Shown here piece after piece: positions 11,796 through 22,294 of a stretch of 64,000 nucleotides of DNA; position 1 is the first letter of the stretch; each line of letters begins with the position of its first letter. Under the pieces are notes generated by a model, which searched no databases, was not told the DNA's origin, and worked only from the letters and a program-made list of their open reading frames with translations. Made by a program: the position numbers and the translations under genes. Source of the stretch: Amylostereum areolatum (lineage: Eukaryota > Basidiomycota > Agaricomycetes > Russulales > Stereaceae); contig SAXG01000009.1 in NCBI GenBank assembly GCA_012932865.1, positions 791,163 through 855,162 on the forward strand, written 5' to 3'.

Positions 11796-13492
11796 GGTGA
11801 ACCCTGTGGGTGACGGGGCGAACGAGGGTAGGAGAGGAGGGAGAGGGCGATGAAGGTCGTTTATGAAGGGCCAAAAGAGAACAGGCTGGCCTGATAGGAT
11901 TAGGACGCCACTGAATGGTCAATGATGGTGGAGGCATGTGCATTCGATACGCATGTTCGGCGGTATTGAAACGGCTGTGTGATCCCCAGGATAGTCCTTA
12001 GCTGTGCGCCTATATCCACGCACGTTCGTCTCTTGCCTTCATTCTTACCTTCACGAACCTTCCCCCGCCCGCGGAACCGTTCCCGTTCGCATCATTCATG
12101 TCAAGGACGACCGGCCATCCGTTCCCCGATGAAGGTCGTCCAACGTTCCCAGAGCTTGCACATTTTCAGCCGATGCAACATCCCAACAGCGGCAACTGTC
12201 TGGTCGACCCAGCGTGCGTGCCACACATCCATTAATAAATATACGGGCTGACAAAGACGCACAGTACCATGCTATCCGGGGCAGGTCGACATGGTTGGGC
12301 ATTGAAGTTGAACAACGCGCGGTACATACAGGTACTGTAAGTAGGGCGTTTCGGACAGTGATCCAGGCGCCGCAAGGAACCAACAACTCCCAAAGCTCAA
12401 GCCCAAGGACCAAGGAACAGTCAATACCATTGTGGGGATACTCTTGACCCTTCTTCACGCTGTTTTCCAGGCGAGGTCCCTTGAGGGCTTTACAGAAGGA
12501 AACACCAGCTCACCGGTCGTGGTACCCAGAGCCTAGAGGAACGGCGTCTTGAAAGGCGGCGTATCCGCGGTAATGTAGGAACGGCGATGTGCAGAGAGGG
12601 TCCAACTGAACAGGAAGATGCTCGCCGCTTCGGCAGCACAGGAACAAGTTGTCGAAGACACCGAGGTCACAGAAGACTGGGGAACCTGTACGCCGTAATG
12701 GGGGCCAATCTCCCGGACACATTGATCTTGAGTAGGATGAATGTAGCTTTTCCATCGGAGAGTTAGGACTTCTGAAGCGCCGGAACATCGAACAGCGCCA
12801 CGGGGCAGCCTCCCGCCTTTTTGCGCAGTAAGTTGTCGACTTCAGACAGCCGCCGTGCGCGGGATCGCAGTCAACAATCCATTCCCGTGGGTAGCCCAAG
12901 GGATTCGGAAACTCAGCCTACGGAAAGTAGACAGTCATTACGAATCCTCAGGCCTCAGGTTGGTCTGCTGCTGTCTGCGATTGAGTCGATTCGGAGTCCG
13001 CAGACCCCTTTCCCACGCCCCTTGCCCATCCGAGTCACCACTTTGCTTGTCCCCTCCGAGCGTACTCGATGACTCTCGCATATACCTCGCCCGCTTTGCA
13101 ACCGTACTCAACGGCATTTTGTTTCCCCTGGCAGCTGACCAGCGCCCTCGTTGACCGTTCTCAGCGACCTCTAATTGCACCGGTAGATTTCCTATCGATT
13201 CATTCCTGCGCATCGCGGTCCTCACGAACGTTCTTCCCTTTTTCTATCGCTCTACAACCAACCCAACCCTAGGATCCCACTCACGGTACTGCAACTCGTG
13301 GAGACACCAGGTGATCCATATCGAGAAGGTAAGCCGATCGCGCACACACCCAGAGCATGGATTCATACAACATAATAGTTGGCATAATTGGCATACAAGG
13401 ATTACATATAATCGACCGTCGACAACGCCTCCTTTCTCAACGCTGTAATACACCGCCTACGAGGACCTTGACAACTCCGACCAGATCCCCCG
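11796..13492. other. 1.7 kb without a supported gene
   Basis: This stretch holds the promoter of the phosphate transporter (near 11796-11960) and then sequence in which I see only short, compositionally odd open frames on both strands and no recognisable domain, tRNA, terminal repeat or target duplication. A minus-strand frame of 129 codons at 12510-12899 has no family resemblance that I can identify. It could be decayed transposon sequence or unannotated non-coding sequence. Confidence 0.4.
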
Positions 13493-14504
13493 TCAGTGTC
13501 CAGGCATGGCCGCAGGTATGTACTGGACCGTGATGATGTACTCTCCCTCGAACTCATGGCCGCGCGGCGCACGCCACAGGCCTGTCACCCTCACATTCTC
13601 CTCCGGAATCGTCACCCTTCCTCCTCCCTCCGGGTCCCTCCAACTCGGTGGCGCCATGATGCGCATCCTCCCCAAAGTGGACGGAATGTCGCGGTACAGT
13701 GGCTTAAGGCGCTCGTACTCTGCCAACACGATCTTGCAAGCGGTCGTGGCGAGTTGATTGAGCGTGGCCCGCTTGATCGACAGGTTGTTGGTCTGCGTCC
13801 TGTCGAATCGCCACGTCCCGTTTGTACTGGGACGGTATCCCGGCCACTGCACGCCAAATGGTTTTGTGTTTCAGTCTAGAACTCCATGAGGTGGTAGGCT
13901 CTCGACTTACCTGGAAGCGCAGGACGATGAACTCCTCGTCTACGTCATAGAGAGGAATCTCCATCCCGTCGCAAAGCGAGATAGGCAGCCTGCAGGATGG
14001 AAGGGGGACACCCGTCGCAGGCTTTGTGTTGAACCCGCCGAGGCCGTCTGTTGCGCCCGTAGCCATGTTAAATTTGATCTCCGACGGAGCTGTATGGTTG
14101 CTCGTCTGCGGGAGCTGAACCCAATTGTCCATCACGGCGGGCTTCACCTCGACTTTTGTCGGGCGCTTCGTGGGGGAAACGCTCCGTCCACCACCCAGCA
14201 TCCGCCGGTGCGGTGGCTCGTCCCGACGATCGACTCGTCCCCGGCGGTTCTCCGTCGGCGCACTGTATGCCTTGTCCGCATTGATAACCGTGTGTACTCC
14301 CTTCTTTGGGCTTCGTCCGCTGTACAGCTGCTCGCGGCGTGCAGCAGGGTTGGCTGGCCGCGCGCTTGCAGCTTCCGGTATGAAGCTTAGTGAAGGGACG
14401 GCGGCGAGCGGGGCGGGGGTCTTTGAAGGGGGGTGCCACTGGCCGTTCATGGCCTGTGTGACTTTAGTGCTGTTGCCAGGCTGGGGAGGGACATATGGAT
14501 GCAT
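13493..14504 (-). CDS. Lineage-specific protein with disordered N terminus and a PGY-type C-terminal domain
   Basis: Two exons. The first runs from MHPYVPPQPGNS at 14504 to IVLRFQ at 13911; an intron occupies about 13847-13910; the second starts WPGYRPSTNG and ends PAAMPGH with TGA at 13493-13495. The first two thirds are rich in Pro, Ser and Arg and look disordered (RSVSPTKRPTKVEVKP). The C-terminal ~150 residues look folded: EEFIVLRFQWPGYRP, a helix ATLNQLATTACKIVLAEYE, and strands VTGLWRAP...EYIITVQYIP. The C-terminal part resembles that of the gene at 35613-36865 (F-x-PGY, then a helix with LATxAC, then a final strand V-x-V-x-YIP or VNVRHTP). I do not recognise a known family; function unknown. 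Splice sites are canonical and the start is the first ATG of the open frame preceding the low-complexity region. Confidence 0.72.
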
Positions 14505-14949
14505 GGCGAGGAGAATGAAGGCTGGTGAGCGGTTGGGGAAGCTACGGAGAGTGCGAGGAAATCGGTCGAGGGTTCCCTCCTTGCGTGCTGATTTTATGCT
14601 TTCCAGGCAGAGACGCAGACAATATACAGGTGGTTTAGGGCCCCATCGCCGCACGGGGAGGCCCGCCAGAATGGTTGTACTTCTTATTTATCGTTGGCCG
14701 CACTATTGATGTATTCTGTATATTGTAGCACGTTCCTTTGTTCGTCGGGCCTTGTATACATTCATCCCCAGCACTTGTGCCACATGCTCGACGATACTCC
14801 ATGGTATACATTGCCGATGAGTTGCCTCTTTATCAAGTTGGCAAGAGATGTATCCATCGCTATCCCTTCGGCTTTTTGCCACAAAGCTCATTCATCCTAC
14901 AATTTTGCTTGCTACATACCTATGTTAGATTACATGCCTTGGGAGTCGG

Positions 14950-15132
14950 CCCTCGACAGTCGACGACGGACGTAAGTCACGTAAGTCGGAGACTGGAGCT
15001 TGGAGTCGTAAGTAGTAAGTTGTAAACTTGTAACTGTGACTTCAAAACTTCATTTTAAACTTGTAAGCGTACAGTGTACAGTGTACTTACTACTTAGTAC
15101 TATGTAACACTAACTTCTAAGTAGTAAGTTCT
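14950..15132. repeat. Low-complexity tract of AGTAAGT/ACTTACT motifs
   Basis: The tract is built from short words such as GTAAGT, AGTAGTAAGTT and their complements TACTTACTACTTA. Parts can pair as imperfect hairpins, for example TAAGTAGTAAGTT near 15015 and near 15118 with TACTTACTACTTA near 15084. It directly abuts the target duplication of the hAT-like MITE. No coding signal is visible. The rest of 14505-14949 shows no supported gene either. Confidence 0.5.
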
Positions 15133-15140
15133 AACTACAG

Positions 15141-15722
15141 TAGTGTTGCACAAATACAAATAAATATCTTGAGGAGCCATATTATAATGGATACGAAAAA
15201 ATATGAGTATGGAGAGAAGAATATTTATTCATATCCATATTTAATCATATTTACTTTGTATTTACTCCCACATTTCCTGTCTCTAAATCACTCCAAATCA
15301 GGTCTATTCTCGGACATGTAATCGATGATATGACAGTACATGATTGTATATCAATGCTTCTGAAGTGTTATATGTATACAAGCTCTCATTAAAGCCTCCC
15401 CAAGCTTGTTAACATGCTTTGGAAAATGCTGAGATGACTGGGAGATGGCTGTCCACAGTGTAAACATGAGAAAGTTGATATCAATGTTATGTCTGCTGAC
15501 TCTATTGGGAAAATTGACCTTAGAGAACAGATGTATAGCCAAGGATTGACTCCTTGTAAGCTGTGATCCAGCTGCAATGACCCAGGAGTAGATATATTAT
15601 ATTATGTAGCCCATATCTAATCATATCTTGTAATTATGATTATGGGCAGCCATCTATTTAATGGTATTTTTGCATATTATTATGATTATATTTGAATATA
15701 CTCTATAGTTTGTTCAACACTA
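15141..15722. mobile_element. hAT-like MITE, 582 bp, with 8 bp target duplication
   Basis: The element begins TAGTGTTGCACAAA and ends with the complement of TAGTGTTGAACAAA, giving imperfect terminal inverted repeats of about 14 bp. It is flanked on both sides by the exact octamer AACTACAG (15133-15140 and 15723-15730), the target duplication length typical of hAT elements. The interior is AT-rich with repeated ATATTTATTCATAT-like words and has no transposase; short minus-strand frames are probably chance or a tiny relic. It is non-autonomous by inspection. Confidence 0.85.
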
Positions 15723-15774
15723 AACTACAGGGCCAAGTCCAACGGTAGGCAAAAACAGTCATTTCCCAAAATGA

Positions 15775-15855
15775 TGCATTAACGGAGAATCGAACTCCGG
15801 GCGGGTCGAGCTTATAACATGGCAACGACCCAGGTTACCACTACCCCACTAATGC
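15775..15855 (-). tRNA. tRNA-Gly (anticodon GCC) with a short intron
   Basis: On the minus strand GCATTAG (15855-15849) pairs with TTAATGC just before the discriminator A. The D arm contains GGTAGTGGTAACCT, the anticodon stem is GGTCG/CGACC, and the T arm is CGGAG-TTCGATT-CTCCG. The anticodon loop reads TTGCCA and is followed by about 10 extra bases (TGTTATAAGC), placing an intron after position 37 as usual for nuclear tRNAs. Mature length is about 71 nt plus CCA. The A and B box internal promoters are present (TAGTGGTAACC and GTTCGATTC). The 3' end lies 52 bp from the hAT-like MITE. Confidence 0.88.
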
Positions 15856-16089
15856 TTGTTTGTAACCGTAGAGGCTTACATGGATGTATCTATCAAGGTC
15901 GTGTGTCACGCAAAGTCAGATCAGACCCTTTAGAGTCGTTTCAGAGCCTCGCCAGTGGTGGCCTTCCATCCATATTTTCCCACTTGTGACTGTCTCTTTG
16001 GACTCGGCGAGCAAGTAAAGCCTGTATATGATCTAACCCTTCGCAACAAATTCCAAGGAAGCAAACACTTGTCGCTAAGCACCCCCCCC

Positions 16090-17623
16090 ATGGCGCGACG
16101 TCTCGCTCGAACTCGCTCTCCCTCCCGACCTGCACACACCTTCCCCTACACGCGCCTTTTCTTAGTTGTCCTCATCTTTCTTATCACCTGCCTCTACGTT
16201 TTTTCCTCGTATCTCCCGTCATTTTCTGCCTTCAAACTCTCTTCGCCGCCGGTGACGGCCCAGCATGCCTTCGACTCGCTCGCGGACCTGGACGAAGAGG
16301 GCGTAACAACACGCATCGTCGCGGTGGGAGACTTGCACGGGGATATCGGTAATGCGCAGAAGGTGTTAGAGATGGCGAACGTCGTGGACGCGAAGGGTAT
16401 GTGGTCGGGCAAGGTGGATGTGTTTGTTCAGACGGGGGATATCATTGACCGGTCAGTGCGGTCGGACGTCGTATATGCTCGTGCTCATGGATGTATGCGT
16501 GTGGGTGTAGGGGTAACGACACAATCAAGCTATTCGACTGGATGGAGAGGCTACGCGTGCAAGCCGAAGGCGCTGGGGGACGCGTGCTTTCGCACCTGGG
16601 GAATCACGAATGGATGAACGCGATTGGTCTGCTCGTCCACCCCGCACTCGTCCTCTTACCCCAGACTGATCTTCGGCCGCAGGCGACTGGCGGTAAGCAG
16701 CCTGTGCTGTGAATGCAAGAGTGCCTCTCTCATCGGTGTGAAAAGATACGTTCCCCAAACCGAGATCAAGACATTCGGCGGCGTGGCAGCGCGTCAAAAA
16801 ATGCTGTCCACAGGTCGCATCGGGCGGGCGTGGGCGACGAACTACACAACCACATCCCGCCTTCCTCTACATCCTCTCCTCGGCGCGCCAAATGACGATT
16901 ACCCACCTGCACCGGAGTCCTTAGCTGCTTCTCTCCCTTCGCCGCTCACTCACGCGGCCTACTCGTTCGTGCACGGAGGCCTCGCACCCGCGTACCCTGC
17001 TCTGCAACCCTTCCCGTCTGCGATCAACGCTTTAGGCGCGAGCCTCCTGCACAAGCTGCAAACGCGCACCCAACCTCCGCCGCATCCGCCTAACCCGTAC
17101 CCAGGACTGCCGGCGGACACGACCGAGGAAGAAGACAGACTGTATGGCACGGATGGCCCGCTGTGGTATCGCGGATGGGCCCTCGGAGACGAGAAGGAAG
17201 TGTGCAAGGCGGTGGATGCAGTTCTGCAGAAGACGGGAACGCGTCGGATGATTATGGGCCATACGCCGGATTTCAAGGTATGTGGATTCGCGTCCGTGAT
17301 TTTCAGGAGGTCAGCTGACGGCGTGCTAGAAAATCGTGTCAAGGTGCGAGGGGAAGATCGTCATCATAGACACCGGTGAGTGGCCTGAGTGCTGTGCGGG
17401 TGGGGCCGAATCGAGGAACTAACGGGTTCGATTGCGGGCAGGGATCTCGCATGCGTACGGCGGTGTGCTCTCGGCGTTATCGGTGGAATACTCGCTAAGG
17501 CCATTGTCCAAGTCGTCGACGTCGAGGCGGTGGCGGGAGACGGAGGTGGTGACCGCGTTGTACGGGTCCGGGGAAGAAGTGGTATTAGTGGACGAGGGGC
17601 GGGATGTGTACGAGGGCCTGTGA
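16090..17623 (+). CDS. Membrane-anchored calcineurin-like metallophosphatase (Shewanella-like PPP type)
   Basis: Metal-dependent phosphoesterase of the calcineurin superfamily. The start MARRLARTRSPSRP at 16090 is followed by one hydrophobic segment (LFLVVLIFLITCLYVF), so the enzyme is probably a type II membrane or secretory-pathway protein. Metal-binding motifs appear in order: VAVGDLHGDIGNAQ (GDxHG), VFVQTGDIIDRGND (GDxxDRG, across an intron at about 16452-16511), LSHLGNHEWMNAIG (GNHE), AYSFVHGGLAP and MIMGHTPDF (GHTP), ending IIDTGISHAYGGVLSAL. This layout matches Shewanella-like protein phosphatases and related fungal enzymes. Four or five exons; stop TGA at 17621-17623. All metal ligands look intact. 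The physiological substrate cannot be told from sequence. Confidence 0.88.
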
Positions 17624-17842
17624 CGAGGTGGGTTGTATATGACGGAATCGCTATTATATCTGAAGCCCAAGGCCAAGAGCCCAGGTGTTCTAGCGGGAGG
17701 TGATCGAAAAGCCAGTGCCAAAGCGGGGTGGTCCGCTCCGAGATTAGGGGTTGACGTCATTGGATAGACCTGGTAATAAGCTCAGGTTTTCTTGTCTTCT
17801 TCCCCTCGTCAACTTTGTTTCCTCCTCCCTTTTTTTCTGTCC

Positions 17843-19359
17843 ATGCTTGGATTCTTCAACCGCGACACCACGAACCCTCCCCCGAACGACCGTACTATCT
17901 CAACCGACTCCGTCGACCCCATCCCCGGCGGTCCATCTCCTGATTTCCCCTCCAAGTTCAAACACCAGTCTCAGACTCCCCCCAACATCCCCGCCCCCGC
18001 CCCCACCATGAACGGTACCACCGCCGACGCTATCCCCGCCGAGAAGCTGGCCCCCATCGCCGAGCCTGCAGTCACGCATGCAACTGAAACAGCATCAGAG
18101 GCCCCAACCACCGATACCACCGTCGCGTTCGCTCCAACCACCGATACCACCGTCGCGTTCGCTCCAACCTCCGAACAACCGCCTCGCTTTGTCGAACACG
18201 TCAGTGAAAGCACCGTTACCAAGTCAGAACCAGATACCGCTGCAGACGTTCACCGACAACCTTCGGTTGCCGTCGGTGGTCCACCCGCTCCCTTGGCCAC
18301 TCCACCTGCCCAGGACGAGAAAGCGCTGGATCCGCCGCCTCAGCATCCCGCCGTCCTTGCCGCAGGTGCCGGCGTGTCTCCTCCCGCCGACACGACACCC
18401 CCCCTCACTGCGCCAGAGCCTACCCATTTTACCCCCGACGTCAAGGAGGCCATCGACGCGCCCGCCCGGACTGCCTCCCCCAAGCCCATCCTTCGCAACG
18501 GAACGCTCACCTCTACCACGACGTCTCCCCACGCCCGCAACGCGTCGGCCATGTCGAGCGCAGCACGTGCGACCAGTCCCAAGCCCGGCTCGACGATGAC
18601 GCACAGTACCCGGAGCGCGGACAATCCCAACGGCAGCACCTTTGCCAACGGCGCGGCCACGGCTGCCCCCCTTTTGGATGTCGACGAAACTGTCCACGAA
18701 CGCCGGGTGACAGCCGAGGAAGACATCTCGGCGCAGGATGAGGTGAAAATCAGCAAAGAAGAGAGTGAGTAACTTTACTCAAATTCTGGACGAGAAGGAA
18801 GCTCACGCGTAAGGTGGGATCGTAGGGAAACATAATCGCACACTGTCCAAGGTCATCAGGAACGAGGCTGCCGCGGAGAAGAAGGCACTTGAAGTCGCAT
18901 TGAAGGAACTGGGCGAACTTCAGAAGATCCAGAAGGCGGCTGTCAAGGTTGGTTGCTGGGCGTTTGCATTCAAAGCCTGACTCTGACGCAATTATTTTTA
19001 GGAGGAGTCCGGCTCCCATACCGCCCACGCAAAGGCCCTTGCTGACGAGCACAAGAAGGAAATGGCCCTACTCGCTGCTCGCAGTGCGCACGAGAAGGCC
19101 GTAACGACGCTTCAGTCCGCCGAGGAGGCTCTCGAGGCAAGCCGCCAACACGCTCGGGAAACGACCGAGATGCTCAGGCTCAAGGCCGAAGAGGTTGAGC
19201 ATCTGCGTGTTGTTAAGGGCACCGACGACCGCGAGCGTGCGGTCAAGATACGCGAACTCGTTGGCGACGTACGTCTTTCACGCCTCCTGTTCGGGTTCTT
19301 CGCTCACTCTGGACAATTTACAGGAGAAACGGGGTCTCTCGCGTTTCTTCGGTCATTGA
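17843..19359 (+). CDS. Disordered Pro/Thr-rich protein with C-terminal coiled coil
   Basis: No family recognised. The start MLGFFNRDTTNPP at 17843 follows a pyrimidine-rich leader. The first ~310 residues are Pro/Ala/Thr-rich and probably disordered, including an exact tandem copy of a 33-nt unit (PTTDTTVAFA twice, about 18102-18167). After an intron at about 18765-18825 the protein becomes charged and helical (SKVIRNEAAAEKKALEVAL, EESGSHTAHAKALADEHKKE, then ATTEMLRLKAEEVEHL-like heptads), a clear coiled coil. A last short exon after an intron ending near 19323 gives EKRGLSRFFGH with TGA at 19357-19359. A structural or scaffold role is plausible but is only inference. A large alternative minus-strand frame overlaps exon 1 and is judged a composition artefact. 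Confidence 0.72.
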
Positions 19360-20513
19360 GCACAAGTCTGCAGACGATCTCGAACCTCGTTCCGTGTTTT
19401 TCTTTGGAATGGGCCATACCCCGACATTCTATGTTACTAGGGCGGCGATTTCGCGCCTAATCCTCTCTATGTTGGTGTAATCCTCTCGCCTCTTTGGTGT
19501 ATATGATCTACCGTAATTTCTTCGTGGAATACCACCTCTGTTACCGATCCCATTGACCCAGATTCAGCACTCCCATCCTGTCTTATAGTCACTCTAAGCG
19601 CGTTTGCCTTCCGCTTTAATTTGGCCTGGCTGCGAACTGCATTCCGAGAGATACAACACAGGTCCCGGGACAGACGTGACCGTGTCTCGAGCACGTGGAG
19701 ACCGTCCCAAGCGCTTCTCGCGACTCAACTCTTTCCAAATCCCACCTTGATATTCCTCTCTTGTTCGCTGCTAGTAACCCTGATGCTTCGACTCAGGATC
19801 CTCGTCATCGGCGGGTACACCGTCTGACTTCACTTCGAGAAATCGACCTCACAGCTTGTTGGCTTTGCGGCGGCCGTTCTCGTCGTATGAAGCGTGGGCG
19901 ATGTGAATCGCCCAAACCTGGGGCTTTCATGTTCAACATGACTCCCAAGCCAAGTCCGATAACATACGACCAGAGGATCGTCACGGAAGTGTGTCGCAGG
20001 GAATATGAAGGATATAAATGTATGTTATCGGGTTCCCATGTTTGCGGGCCTTCCAGGACTGATGATCTGGGCTGCGACCGCCGACCTGGTCTGCAGGACA
20101 ACGCGCCATATCACCGTCGCACGTCAACGCACGCAAGCCACATAAAAACACTTGGAATAGCCCAGCTCACGCGTCTTTTCCCTGGTCATGGGTCCCCAGA
20201 AGAAGTTCATCGCCTAGGTCGGCGCAACAGATGCCTTCGTCAGCGACAAACGGAGTCCTACGGGCCAAGTCTGACTAACTGCGAACGCCATTCCAGGCAT
20301 AGATTCAGCACTCCCTTCCCACACCACAGCGAAAGATCGTGACGCAGCGACGGACTGGCTGACTACGCTGCCTGCGCCATCTTAAGCAAGGGCGTCACAG
20401 ATCGCGGACTGTATAAAGCAGCCGTCGACGATATGCTTTGGCGTCAAAATACCTTGATCCTCGGTCTTCACCCCCTCTTTGAAACCTTTGGTCGTATTCG
20501 CAGCTTCCACAGG
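19360..20513. other. 1.15 kb without a supported gene, upstream of the DUF427 gene
   Basis: I see no domain or convincing exon here. A 215-codon open frame at 19695-20342 has no recognisable features and unnatural composition. A short phrase, GATTCAGCACTCCC, occurs twice (near 19561 and 20302) with similar surroundings (TGCGAAC.GCATTCC nearby), hinting at an old local duplication. TATA-like GATATAAATG lies near 20011. Confidence 0.35.
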
Positions 20514-21414
20514 ATGGTCGTTCCGTTCCCACCACCAGGGCATAAGGAGGACTCGCCGAAGAGGGTCCGCGTCTTGTTCGGAGGTCAAATCATCGCCGAT
20601 TCGAAAGCACCAAAGCTGGTGTGAGCACATCGTTCTTTCCTCGATACGAGAGGCTGGGCTTTCTAACCTGCGGACAGATGGGAGCACTCGTACTACCCGC
20701 ACTACTATCTTCCCAAAGCGGACGTGACGGCGAAGTACCTTCAGAACGCGAAGCAGGTGGATAATCATACCGTGTATGATCTCGTCGTAGGAGAGACGAT
20801 CGCGGAGGAGGCCGTGGCGGTGCACACCGACGGCGACTTGAGCGGGCTGGCCAAGATCGCATTTGACAAAGCGGAGGCGTGGTTCGAGGAGGACGAGCGG
20901 ATCTACGTACACCCAAAGGATCCCTACAAGGTGGGCCTCATCTTTTGCTACCGTGTTCTATCACTTTGATGCTTACCTCCCGTGCAGCGCATCGAGATCT
21001 TGCAGTCGTCGCGGCATGTCCGTGTGGAGGTGGACGGCGTCGAAGTTGCCAACACCACCAAGCCGCGTTTGCTGTTTGAGACGGGCCTCCCCACCAGGAC
21101 TTATATCCCCATAACCGACACCCGACTCGATCTCCTTGTTCCATCCGACAAGACGAGCTCCTGTCCCTACAAGGTAATCTTACAGACAATACGTTCTCTT
21201 GACGCAGACTGATGTTTGTTCTGCTAACCAGGGTACAGCGAGCTATTACGACATCGACCTGCCGTCTGGACTGAAGGACGGTCTGGTGTGGTGGTACAAG
21301 ACTCCAACATTAGAGAGCGCAGAGATCAAGGGATTCGTGGCGTTCTACGATGAGAAGGTGGACGTTTGGGTTGATGGGGTCAAGGTCCCACGGCCTGAGT
21401 CAATCTTCGGCTAA
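20514..21414 (+). CDS. Tandem DUF427-domain protein, intact copy
   Basis: Cytosolic-looking protein with two DUF427 (PF04248) domains; the family function is not established. The start is MVVPFPPPGHKEDSP at 20514. Domain 1 contains RVRVLFGGQIIADSKAP, then WEHSYYPHYYLPKADV, YDLVVGETI and FEEDERIYVHPKDPYK. Domain 2 contains VRVEVDGVEVANTTKPRLLF, TGLPTRTYIP, LDLLVPSDKTSSCPYKG, then YYDIDLPSGLKDGLVWWYK, GFVAFYDEKVDVWVDGVKV, and a stop ending at 21414. Introns fall after KPKLV-like APKLV, after DPYK and after CPYK, with canonical ends; the same three positions occur in the paralogue at 34.3-35.2 kb. About 235 residues. The frame is open throughout and all DUF427 signature blocks are kept, so I regard this as the functional copy. 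Confidence 0.85.
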
Positions 21415-22294
21415 GCCAGACCCAATGTATGTTATTAAGTATGCTGGTGCTCGTGTTGTTTTATCCCACAGCACACAAGTCCATTTTTACAGGCATCTGA
21501 GGTCCTCGGCTCCCGCGTAACAACGAGTGTCTCTCGATAACATAAGAGGTTGAGTAGGGGATACAAAGAGGCGGAGTGTAATGGAAGGACGTACCTTGCA
21601 GAGAAGAACGACAGGGTTTGCGACGTCTGACTATGAGGGAACGTAGGGTTTCCAGAACAGTTCGTCCCGAGACGGTAGAACGAAGCGTCGGAGTGACGGG
21701 ACGGATTGGTGAAGCGACGGAGCGACAAAACGACGGAGATTTTGTATACGTTAGAGCGACGAAATGAAGTACCGAAATACGGAAAAGATTTTTGATGCGC
21801 AGTCGTTGAAGCGTCGGGGCGTCGAAGCGTCAAAGTGTCAAAGCGTAGTGTCAGTTTTGACCAGTAGTATATAAGTCAACTCTATTTTACGCAGAGCCTT
21901 CGTGCATTCCCCCGCCGCGAGGAGACCCTTGCGGCCGGTGTGGTCGTCCCCTTGATCGCGTCTTAACTGTCCTTCCCGTCCACTCTTTTTTACACCCGAC
22001 ACGTTGATTCCGGCGACGCTCTTACCGCCTTTTCTGACGCTCAAGACATAGTCGCGTTAATCAACACTACCGCAACCTTTTTTGCTTTCTTCCCAGAAGA
22101 CTCCGAGTCCTCAGTCTCCGCCGTCGCACGTTGCTCCTTCATTTCCTCTTCGACCCGCCGCCTACACAGACGTCCTTTGAGAGGACTGTTGAGTCCAAGA
22201 CATCCTAGTCACACCGGGACAGGTACGTCTTGCATCACTTACAATCTTCTCACTCTCGCTGACCCACAAATCATCGTCTTACTTAGTGACGAGT
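21415..22294. other. 0.9 kb intergenic region with a degenerate GACG-rich repeat
   Basis: From about 21660 to 21840 the sequence is a run of related words (GAAGCGTCG, GGAGCGACAAAACGACGG, GAGCGACGAAATG, GTCGAAGCGTCAAAG) forming a degenerate short tandem repeat. The 15-mer CGACAAAACGACGGA at 21723-21737 recurs inverted at 32301-32315. The remainder shows no supported gene and presumably includes the promoter or 5' UTR exon of the next gene, with an acceptor-like CTTACTTAG at about 22277-22285. Confidence 0.45.

Noticed and set aside
12510..12899. 129-codon minus-strand frame
   Set aside because: No domain, unusual Cys/His composition, no splice context; treated as chance.
18224..18697. 157-codon minus-strand Gly/Arg-rich frame
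   Set aside because: Mirror image of the Pro/Thr-rich coding exon on the plus strand.
19695..20342. 215-codon plus-strand frame
   Set aside because: No recognisable motif and no homology that I can identify; probably non-coding.
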